Assembly (NCBI GenBank): GCA_012974475.1
Contig: JAAXQD010000174.1
Span: 1 to 12,705, forward strand
DNA from: Desulfobacterales bacterium
Lineage (GTDB): Bacteria; Desulfobacterota; Desulfobacteria; Desulfobacterales; UBA11574
Length of the DNA stretch: 12,705 bases
Direction: 5' to 3'
Positions 6,229-12,686 of this stretch are shown one piece after another (within the stretch, counting starts at the first letter, position 1; each line of letters opens with the position of its first letter). The position numbers and the translations under genes were made by a program. The notes under the pieces are model-generated. The model was not told the DNA's origin and did not search any database. It saw nothing but the letters and a program-made list of their open reading frames with translations.

Positions 6229-7650
6229 ATGAAACAGCTTGGGAATCTGATTGAACGAATCGTCGAACGGATTAATATCAACCTCCGGGATTTCGGGTTC
6301 GATGCGGAACCTTATGTTCGCGAGACGATTCCAATGCGCCAGCTGGGCAAATTCTATGCCTTTTGCGGAATTACACCCCAGCATCCGATTCACTTCCATT
6401 TCAGCCGTTCCAATTTGGCCGGAAGCTATTTTTATGGCAAATGCACGGTTGAACACTCAGTGCTTTATAAAAGTGATGTCCGGGGAGATGAACTCAAAGC
6501 CAAAGGGGATCGGTTTCATTTTCAAGGTTCTGAACTTCCAGTTTACGATGACGAAGTCATCCGGATTAAAGACGCCTGTCTGATCAAAACCCTGGTTCAC
6601 TGTTATTCCCACGATCCGGAAACGCTGGAAGAGTTTTTGGTCCAAAATACGGCATCCATGCATTATGCCAACATTCACGGTTCTCCGGTGGAAGGATGTT
6701 TTATCGGGCCTTTCGGTACTGTGGACCTGACAACGGTCCACGACTCTATTATCGGGGCCTTCGCTTATGTGCAGGTGGGCGAACTGTCTCATCAAAATGT
6801 GGAACCCGGAAAGGTCTGGATCAAAGCCGGAGACCTATTCGAGTTTAGCTACACTTTCCCAAAAAAAGTTCTCGACAATTATATTTCCATAAATCCCGGA
6901 GAAAAACCCGTGGGAATATTTATCGACTTTGTGAGATCCCGAAAAACAGATTTTCAAAGTATCTTTGATGTTGTAACCCTTAAAGCTCCCCCTGACATTC
7001 CACGCAGTGCGTCCTTGAATCGCTACGCTGTCATTAGAGGAAAAAGCCATATCGGCGAAAACGTCCTGGTGGCGCAGCGGGCGTATCTGAAAAATGCATG
7101 GATGGGAAAGGGTGCCAATGCCCAGGAGAACTGCTACATCATTAATTCCCGTCTTGAAGGCAATAACATTACGGCCCATGGTGGCAAAATTATCCACGCC
7201 CGTTTGGGGAAAAATGTTTTTGTCGGTTTTAATTCATTTCTCCGGGGCACCCAGGATTTCCCATTGACGGTGGGACCCGGGTGTATCATCATGCCGCACA
7301 CCATCATGGATCTGAATGAACCTTTAAAGATTCCGGCAGGACATATTGCATGGGGTTATATCAGAAACGCCAAGGACCTTGCACGACACAGCGTTTCCAT
7401 CAAAGCCCTTTCTGAGGTTGACGGCAAATTCAACCTGGGTGCCATGAGATTTAAAGGGAGCGGTGCCAAATTCGTCCAGGCCTTTAAACATCGAATCGAA
7501 CATATCCTAGAGGCCAACGGTGCTTTCTTTGACGGCCGGCAAAACAAAGGACATGCCCAGAAAACGCAAGATATTTCATTTAATATAATGCACCCCTATT
7601 CAAAGGGACCGAAAAGGGGATTCTATCCAACGATAGATATCCGTCCATGA
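6229..7650 (+). CDS. Left-handed beta-helix (hexapeptide-repeat) protein, function unknown
   Basis: This 473-residue protein shows the loose hexapeptide periodicity of left-handed beta-helix acyl- or nucleotidyl-transferases. Clear turns run at about 262-378 (for example IRGKSHIGENVLVAQRAYLK near 269-288, then the ITAHGGKIIHARLGKNVFVG and CIIMPHTIMD segments), with a probable earlier stretch at about 143-190. The flanking N-terminal (1-140) and C-terminal (380-473) regions are unlike the short transferases, so this belongs to a larger group whose substrate I cannot name. Many aromatic and His residues (for example HPIHFHF, 52-58) occur in the N-terminal part. The start is supported by GAGGAGAG just upstream. 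It is transcribed toward the lutC-like gene, with a strong hairpin between them. Confidence 0.8.
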   Translation: MKQLGNLIERIVERININLRDFGFDAEPYVRETIPMRQLGKFYAFCGITPQHPIHFHFSRSNLAGSYFYGKCTVEHSVLYKSDVRGDELKAKGDRFHFQGSELPVYDDEVIRIKDACLIKTLVHCYSHDPETLEEFLVQNTASMHYANIHGSPVEGCFIGPFGTVDLTTVHDSIIGAFAYVQVGELSHQNVEPGKVWIKAGDLFEFSYTFPKKVLDNYISINPGEKPVGIFIDFVRSRKTDFQSIFDVVTLKAPPDIPRSASLNRYAVIRGKSHIGENVLVAQRAYLKNAWMGKGANAQENCYIINSRLEGNNITAHGGKIIHARLGKNVFVGFNSFLRGTQDFPLTVGPGCIIMPHTIMDLNEPLKIPAGHIAWGYIRNAKDLARHSVSIKALSEVDGKFNLGAMRFKGSGAKFVQAFKHRIEHILEANGAFFDGRQNKGHAQKTQDISFNIMHPYSKGPKRGFYPTIDIRP

Positions 7651-7679
7651 CGTAAGCCTTTTAAAAAAAATCGTATTGA

Positions 7680-7727
7680 AGCTTCCTGCAGCCCCGTTGA
7701 ATCCTTGAAATTCAACGGGGCGAAGCT
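7680..7727 (+). terminator. Strong hairpin between the hexapeptide and lutC-like genes
   Basis: A 12-bp perfect stem pairs 7691-7702 with 7710-7721 around the 7-nt loop CCTTGAA. After a 5-nt bulge (7686-7690) it is extended by AGCTTC/GAAGCT (7680-7685 with 7722-7727). No U-tract follows, so it is not a textbook intrinsic terminator. It may be a factor-assisted terminator, an mRNA processing or stability element, or an attenuator for the lut pair. The tandem CAGTTCAA repeats at 7732-7748 follow immediately. Confidence 0.5.
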
Positions 7728-7785
7728 GTTGCAGTTCAAACAGTTCAATTTTCAGTGGACCACCCTATCGCCTTTCAAAAAAACC

Positions 7786-8346
7786 ATGCCCAATTCAGAT
7801 CTCATACAGATGATGAAACAACGAGCAGAAACGGTTCAGGCCATCGTGTCGAAAATCACCGATATGGAGGAAGCGGTTCGATATACCGTCGATCTAACCC
7901 AAAAACAGGGGGGCAGAACGGTTGCTGCTGCGGGATTAAACCCAGACGAAGCCCGCCTTATGAAAACAGCGTGCGAAACTTTTCAACTCGAGTTGCTCGA
8001 ATTTCCCTTAAGGCCTCATACCCATGAGATCCACACGTCCTTTACGCCTGCTGATTGGGGAATTGCCGAAACCGGAACACTGGTGATCGATTCTTCTTCG
8101 GAAGATGTTCGTATTGCAACCATGCTGGCCGAAACCCATATCGCTGTTTTACCGGCCTCAAAAATCAAACCCGACAGCGCAGCTTTAGAAAAGGAATTGA
8201 ATGCCGTCCTGATGGCCGATACGCCGTCTTATTATGCGTTCATCACCGGTGCCAGCAGAACGGCGGACATCGAAAGGGTGCTGGCCATCGGGGTCCACGG
8301 TCCCCAGGAGCTACACATTCTTATTGTGGAGGAAGATCGGGAATGA
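7786..8346 (+). CDS. lutC: LutC/YkgG-family LUD protein (lactate utilisation)
   Basis: This 186-residue LUD-domain protein has the LutC hallmarks: GIAETGTLVI (92-101), ITGASRTADIE (153-163) and GVHGPQELHILI (169-180). LutC is the small partner of the LutABC iron-sulfur complex that oxidises L-lactate to pyruvate in Bacillus; homologous gene pairs sit near lactate oxidation genes in Desulfovibrio. Its own role in catalysis is unclear. The start is uncertain: ATG 7786 gives the expected family length but has no Shine-Dalgarno, while an in-frame TTG at 7705 lies inside the hairpin loop and would add a non-conserved tail. The stop codon overlaps the start of the next gene (ATGA), showing translational coupling. 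Confidence 0.9.
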   Translation: MPNSDLIQMMKQRAETVQAIVSKITDMEEAVRYTVDLTQKQGGRTVAAAGLNPDEARLMKTACETFQLELLEFPLRPHTHEIHTSFTPADWGIAETGTLVIDSSSEDVRIATMLAETHIAVLPASKIKPDSAALEKELNAVLMADTPSYYAFITGASRTADIERVLAIGVHGPQELHILIVEEDRE

Positions 8347-10502
8347 TCAAAACCGCCCAGGATATGAAATCGTATAAAAAGCAGCTCAAAGAGGCCCTTT
8401 CCGATAAATTTCTTCGAACTGCATTGGACAACTTTTATACAGCGTATCGGGAAAACCGCCCCGCAGTTTATGACGGTATAGATTTTGAAGGTATAAAAAA
8501 AGAGATTGCAACAGGGAAAGACGGCGCACTCCCGTATCTTAAAGAGCTGTATGAAGAATTCAAAGTCCATGCAGAAACCGCCGGTGCCAAAGTTCATATT
8601 GCCAAAAATGCCCAACAGGCCAATGAAATTATCACTGCCATTGCAAAGGAACACCATGTAGAAAAGATCGTCAAAGCCAAATCGATGACCGCCGAAGAGA
8701 CGTTCCTCAACGACCATTTAGAAAAGGAGGGCTTTACGGTAACGGAGACCGATCTGGGTGAATGGATTATCCAGCTCCGCAAAGAGGGACCGTCCCATAT
8801 GGTCATGCCGGCCATTCACCTTTCCCGCCATCAGGTGGGCGATCTGTTTGCGGATGTAACCGGGAAAAAGCAAAACTCTGAAGATATCGACAAACTGGTC
8901 AAAGTCGCCAGGCAAGAACTCAGACCCACGTATCTGGCGGCGGATATGGGGATCACCGGGGCCAATTTCGCCATTGCGGAATCCGGGGCTTTGGGTCTGG
9001 TCACCAATGAAGGGAATATGCGTCTGGTGACGACAATGCCGAGGGTCCATGTGGCGCTGGTCGGTTATGACAAGTTGATTCCGGATTTAAAGACGATGCT
9101 TCGAATCCTTAAAGTCCTTCCCAGAAACGCCACCGGTCAGGCGATCACCTCTTATGTCACGTGGATAAAGGGCGCTGTGGAATGCGGCGCTTCTCCATCG
9201 AACCGGAAAGTCATGCATATCGTGTTTCTGGACAACGGACGTCTTGCACTTGCCAAAGACCCGGTCTTTTCACCAGCTCTCAGGTGCATTCGATGCGGGG
9301 CCTGTGCCAATGTCTGCCCCGTCTACAGCAAGGTAGGCGGCCATAAATATGGCCATGTCTACATCGGTGCAATCGGTTTGATTCTAACCCTTTTTTACCA
9401 TGGTATAGAAAATGACCGGGTGATCGTACAAAACTGCATCAACTGCCAAGCGTGCAGAGAAGTCTGTCCCGTGGACATCGATCTTCCCCATCTGATTAAA
9501 AAGACATATCGTGCGGTGTTGGATCAAGACGGAAAAACACCCGCAAAAAATTTAATTCTTTCCAGGGTTATGAAAAACCGCCGCCTTTTTCATTTTATCC
9601 TCCGCCAAGGCTATCTTGCCCAGAAGCCGCTGGCCCGAAAAGGTCCCATGATCCGGCATTTGCCGAATTTTTTTGAAAAAAGACACGGATTTCGAAGCCT
9701 TCCGGTGATCGCCGAAACGCCCTTTAGAGATCAGTGGAAATATTTGCGCAAACAGGTTGTCCGTCCGAAATATACCGTCGCGCTTTTTGCCGGGTGTGCC
9801 GTCGATTTCATCTACCCTGAACACGCCAGAGCCCTCCTTAGATTGCTTGAAAGACACCGGGTTCAGGTAGAGTTCCCCAAGGATCAAACCTGCTGCGGAT
9901 TACCGGCATTGATGGCTGCTGAGGAGGAAACCGCCCGAGACGTAGCGCTTCAGAATATTCGAGCCGTGCAGCCTGAAAATTATGATTACATCCTTACCCT
10001 GTGCGCTTCCTGCGGGTCTCATCTCAAGCACAATGGTTTCAAGATATTCAAAAAAGATTCTGATTGGCTTGGAAATCTAAAAGAATTTTCGGATAAAATC
10101 ATCGATTTCAGTTCTTTTATGGTCAATGTGCTCGATGTGTCTTCAGAAGAATTTAAGGCAACCCATAAAAAAGTTGCCTATCACGCCCCGTGCCATCTTT
10201 GCCGGGGCCTGCATGTCACCGCGGAACCCCGAAAACTTATCCAATTGGCGGGCTACACCTATGTAAGGTCTAAAGACGAAGATGTCTGCTGCGGGTTCGG
10301 CGGATCTTATTCAATCGATTTTCCTGAAATATCCGCCGAGATCCTTAAAAAGAAGCTGGACAACGTGGAAGATACCCCGGCCGAGCTTCTGGTCACGGAC
10401 TGCCCGGGCTGTGTTTTACAGCTCCGCGGCGGGATGGATAAACGAAGGGGAAAGATTCAGGTCAAACATATTGCAGAACTTCTGGCCGAAACCGTGTTCT
10501 GA
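8343..10502 (+). CDS. LutB-LutA fusion iron-sulfur protein (lactate oxidation type)
   Basis: This 719-residue protein fuses what are LutB and LutA in Bacillus. Residues about 60-310 are a LUD domain (GANFAIAESGALGL, 206-219). Two ferredoxin motifs follow, CIRCGACANVCP (C315, C318, C321, C325) and CINCQACREVCP (C365, C368, C371, C375). Two CCG domains follow in turn: C485, C517-C518, C554/C557; then C617, C649-C650, C687/C690, the heterodisulfide-reductase-like cluster ligands. Fused proteins of this size occur in sulfate reducers beside lactate permease and lactate dehydrogenase genes. It should pass electrons from lactate to the quinone pool or another acceptor at the cytoplasmic membrane. 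ATG 8343 overlaps the lutC stop and follows GGAGGA by 9 nt; the open frame extends upstream to 8055 only as an overlap with lutC. No lactate permease or dehydrogenase lies in the window. Confidence 0.92.
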   Translation: MIKTAQDMKSYKKQLKEALSDKFLRTALDNFYTAYRENRPAVYDGIDFEGIKKEIATGKDGALPYLKELYEEFKVHAETAGAKVHIAKNAQQANEIITAIAKEHHVEKIVKAKSMTAEETFLNDHLEKEGFTVTETDLGEWIIQLRKEGPSHMVMPAIHLSRHQVGDLFADVTGKKQNSEDIDKLVKVARQELRPTYLAADMGITGANFAIAESGALGLVTNEGNMRLVTTMPRVHVALVGYDKLIPDLKTMLRILKVLPRNATGQAITSYVTWIKGAVECGASPSNRKVMHIVFLDNGRLALAKDPVFSPALRCIRCGACANVCPVYSKVGGHKYGHVYIGAIGLILTLFYHGIENDRVIVQNCINCQACREVCPVDIDLPHLIKKTYRAVLDQDGKTPAKNLILSRVMKNRRLFHFILRQGYLAQKPLARKGPMIRHLPNFFEKRHGFRSLPVIAETPFRDQWKYLRKQVVRPKYTVALFAGCAVDFIYPEHARALLRLLERHRVQVEFPKDQTCCGLPALMAAEEETARDVALQNIRAVQPENYDYILTLCASCGSHLKHNGFKIFKKDSDWLGNLKEFSDKIIDFSSFMVNVLDVSSEEFKATHKKVAYHAPCHLCRGLHVTAEPRKLIQLAGYTYVRSKDEDVCCGFGGSYSIDFPEISAEILKKKLDNVEDTPAELLVTDCPGCVLQLRGGMDKRRGKIQVKHIAELLAETVF

Positions 10503-10543
10503 TACAAGAACCGAGAGGGGGCATTGCGGCCGTTGAACAGAAA

Positions 10544-10861
10544 CTATCGCTTTAACAAACGTTCAATTATCCCTTTCCCGGATGATTCCTGTTTTGAAAG
10601 TCCCAGATGCCGCTGTATTACCGATACCAGCTTCTTTTCCGATACGCCAGATCCTTCCACCACAATTTCCTTTTCCACCATAACAGCAGGAGCGACCGGC
10701 AAATCCAATTCGAAATACTCATCCGTATGGTATTCTTCCGGGGGCTTGGATATGGTTTCTATCTCGATGTTGTATTTTTCACCCAGCCTGGGCATCATCT
10801 TTTTGAAATGCTTTCAGGGCTTGCCATTGGGTTCGTTGAGAAAGAATTTTACTGTAACCAT
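10544..10861 (-). CDS. Selenoprotein: 105-aa thioredoxin-fold protein with Sec16 (in-frame UGA)
   Basis: From ATG 10861, preceded by AAGGAG 6 nt upstream, the frame reads MVTVKFFLNEPNGKP, then TGA (10814-10816), then KHFKKMMPRLGEKY and 75 further residues to TAG at 10544. A plain ORF caller finds only the 84-residue C-terminal part, which lacks an RBS. The fold order is thioredoxin/glutaredoxin-like: strand (VTVKFF), active-site loop ending at Sec16, helix, strand, a VAP cis-proline motif at 63-65, a beta hairpin (AVMVEKEIVVEG) and a final helix. Sec16 stands at the start of the first helix, where redox-active Cys sits in this fold. The protein has no cysteine, so Sec would be its sole redox centre. 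There is no signal peptide, so it is probably cytosolic. It follows the seleno-rhodanese/DsbD gene by 10 nt. A bSECIS-like hairpin lies 21 nt after the UGA. Confidence 0.82.
10781..10793 (-). promoter_or_regulatory. Candidate bacterial SECIS hairpin for Sec16
   Basis: In the mRNA, GCCC-AGGCU-GGGU forms a short stem whose apical loop begins 24 nt after the UGA. It lies within the 16-37 nt range used for bacterial SECIS models and has G near the 5' side of the loop. The loop resembles the AGGUCU loop of E. coli fdhF and the AGGGU loop at 12202-12218. The stem is short (4 bp, one of them G-U). Confidence 0.6.
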
Positions 10862-10871
10862 GAGTGTCTCC

Positions 10872-12608
10872 TTATGATCTTTTTAATTCAAACATTCTGA
10901 TCAGGAACTGATCGGGAGGTAGAAAATCGACCAAGCGAAGATCACGCCTTTCGGTTCCATCACGGTCTAAAAACACAACCGTTGGAACCCCTTTTATCCC
11001 ATAATGCCGCAATAAATGCTCGTAAACAGAATTGCCTTTTCGGGTAAGATCGACCTTGATCATGATGAAGTCGCTCTTGGCCTGTTTTACCACCTCGGGG
11101 TCATGAAACGTCACCTCATCCAGTTTTCGACAGGGACTACACCAGCCCGCGTAAAAATCTATAATCACCGGTTTTTTTAACCTGTTGGCCGTTGTTAACA
11201 ATTGATCCGAATACGGTTTCCATTCCACACCAGAGCCTTGAATAAACCATGAGCCCATGAGAAAAGTCGCAATGATCAAGCCTGCCAATCCCACGCCTGT
11301 CGGGATCCACTCGAAGAATCGAAAACCGGCTTTACTCCGGTCAATCCATCCTAAATGCAGCCCCCCTGACAAGGCGATGGTCGCCATAAGAAATACGTCC
11401 ATCGGTTTGGGCAAAATCGGCCGAATAAAATAAGCTGCCATGCCGATCAGGACCCAGCCCATGAGCTTGCGTACCCATAGCATCCATTCACCGGAACGGG
11501 GAAGTCTGTCTAATTGTCCCGAGAAGAAAGCGAGAAAAAAAAGAGGCACCCCCAAGCCCAGGCTCAGTGTAAAAAAGATGACAAACCCCAGCCACGGACT
11601 TCCGATTTTGGCCACCCAAGTGAGCAGTCCAAGCACAAAAGGGCCGATACAGGGGGCTGCTACGACCCCTAAAGTCAGGCCCATAAAAAGGCTTCCAAAG
11701 TAACCGGTATAGGATTTTGAGGCAGCTTGAGTTAAACCGTGAGGCAATCGCAATTCCCAAAATCCAAACAGGCTGGCAGCAAAAAAGACCAAGATACCTG
11801 CAACCAGCCCGAGTACAACAGGACTTTGGAGCATGGTCCCCATGAGGCCCCCGGTCAACGCCGCAATCACACCCAGAACGGAATTTGTCAACGACAATCC
11901 CATAATATAACATAAACCGTGTCTGATCACGATCCCCTTGCTTTTTTCGCTCCGTCCTCCGAAATAAGAAACAGTAATGGGGATCAACGGATAAATACAG
12001 GGGGTAAGGTTAAGGGCCATGCCCCCCACGAATATTCCCAAAAGGGTCCAAATCATGGCCCAACCGTGCAGGGGGCCGGGCGCTTCGGGTTCGGCGGAAG
12101 GTTGGGTCAATCCTGCCGGTGTCCGCAGTATCGGCAATCCCATTTTCTGCCATTCGGGATATCCTTTGGGATTACGGAAGGTGTTGTGGTAGCCGAGTTT
12201 TACGGCCACCCTGGCCGCCGAGTCACTTCGAACTCATGCCAATCCCGCTCAGTAAAAAACAATTAAACGCTTTTTATCCGGCCCGAGGAAGTTTGCGAGA
12301 GGTTTTTGTTTGCGCCATCGCGACCACCAGGTCGGTTCCATGGGAAAATTTAAAGCGCCCTTTATGTGCCCGGTTCGATATTCCCATTCCTGTCTCGTAT
12401 CCACCAATAAAAGGCTGTCCGGCTTTGATTTAAACAGTTCCCATAATTCCATATTGCTGATAATCCGGTAGGCACCGTTTTCGGCTTCGACCAGCACATC
12501 CTCCCATGTTGCCTCTTTAGTTTCAGCAGGACGGTTTTGGTGCCAAAGGGTGCCGATAGTTATGGCAACGACAACCATCGCAAGAAGTATTGATCTTATG
12601 GTCTTCAT
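10872..12608 (-). CDS. Selenoprotein: rhodanese (Sec120, Sec125) fused to DsbD-like membrane domain and thioredoxin domain
   Basis: From ATG 12608 the frame is open to TAA 10872-10874 except for TGA at 12249-12251 (codon 120) and 12234-12236 (codon 125), giving 578 residues. Residues 5-22 are a signal anchor. Residues about 45-160 are one rhodanese domain: LLLVDTRQEWEYRTGHIKGA (66-85), then IVFY-U-AGLA-U-VRSDSAARVAVKLGY, then GYPEWQKMGLP (149-159). The U-x4-U loop stands where rhodaneses of this type carry CxxxxC, and the domain is complete only if both UGAs are read through. Next comes a DsbD-beta-like membrane domain (about 181-455) with its paired intramembrane cysteines in NLTPC (C204) and AAPC (C320). 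A thioredoxin domain follows with WCSPC (C490, C493) and cis-Pro in GVPT. DsbD-alpha is absent and replaced by the rhodanese. Ordinary gene calling splits this into a truncated rhodanese and a DsbD from an internal GTG (12209). AAAGG precedes the start by 5 nt. Confidence 0.88.
12202..12218 (-). promoter_or_regulatory. Candidate bacterial SECIS hairpin for Sec125 (and possibly Sec120)
   Basis: The mRNA segment GCGGCC-AGGGU-GGCCGU forms a 6-bp stem (five Watson-Crick pairs plus one G-U) with a 5-nt AGGGU loop. The loop starts 21 nt after the second UGA and 36 nt after the first. This fits the bacterial SECIS pattern of a compact apical loop with G at its 5' side, and it resembles the AGGUCU loop of E. 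coli fdhF. Confidence 0.65.
12220..12235 (-). promoter_or_regulatory. Weaker hairpin after the first UGA (possible SECIS for Sec120)
   Basis: GAGUU (including two bases of the second UGA) pairs with GACUC around the loop CGAAGU, which starts 18 nt after the first UGA and has G at its second position. It could act as the SECIS for codon 120, in competition with decoding of the second UGA. The stem is short, with one G-U pair. Confidence 0.35.
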
Positions 12609-12631
12609 TCAAACCTTTCTTGGCAAAATTG

Positions 12632-12675
12632 ATTGTAACCCGCATGAAAGTATCCAATCATGCTTGGATTGGATA
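12632..12675 (-). promoter_or_regulatory. Candidate promoter and operator of the selenoprotein operon
   Basis: On the minus strand TACAAT (12632-12637) matches the -10 consensus at 5 of 6 positions and lies 23 nt before the start codon at 12608. No good -35 is present. In its place is a 9-bp perfect inverted repeat, TATCCAATC (12651-12659) with GATTGGATA (12667-12675), separated by 7 nt. A weak -35 covered by a palindrome suggests activator control. This is inference from position and symmetry. Confidence 0.35.
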
Positions 12676-12686
12676 TAGATAAAATC

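Noticed and set aside
7648..7785. UGA at 7648-7650 as a Sec codon joining the hexapeptide protein to LutC, since the frame stays open between them
   Set aside because: The 45 open codons look non-coding, contain the hairpin arms, and have no redox motif at the UGA or SECIS-like loop after it. An open frame of that length is plausible by chance.
8055..8342. N-terminal extension of the LutB-LutA fusion to 815 residues
   Set aside because: The added 96 residues are a shadow of lutC in another frame. ATG 8343 has a good RBS and an ATGA overlap.
10544..12608. Genetic code reassignment of UGA to another amino acid (for example Trp or Gly)
   Set aside because: UGA terminates at least five other genes here (ends at 1082, 4196, 7650, 8346 and 10502), and the three in-frame UGAs fall only at redox Cys positions.
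10544..12608. Pseudogenes disrupted by nonsense mutations
   Set aside because: All three interruptions are UGA, none TAA or TAG. They sit at catalytic positions with SECIS-like hairpins, and the rest of each frame is intact with good RBSs and operon spacing.
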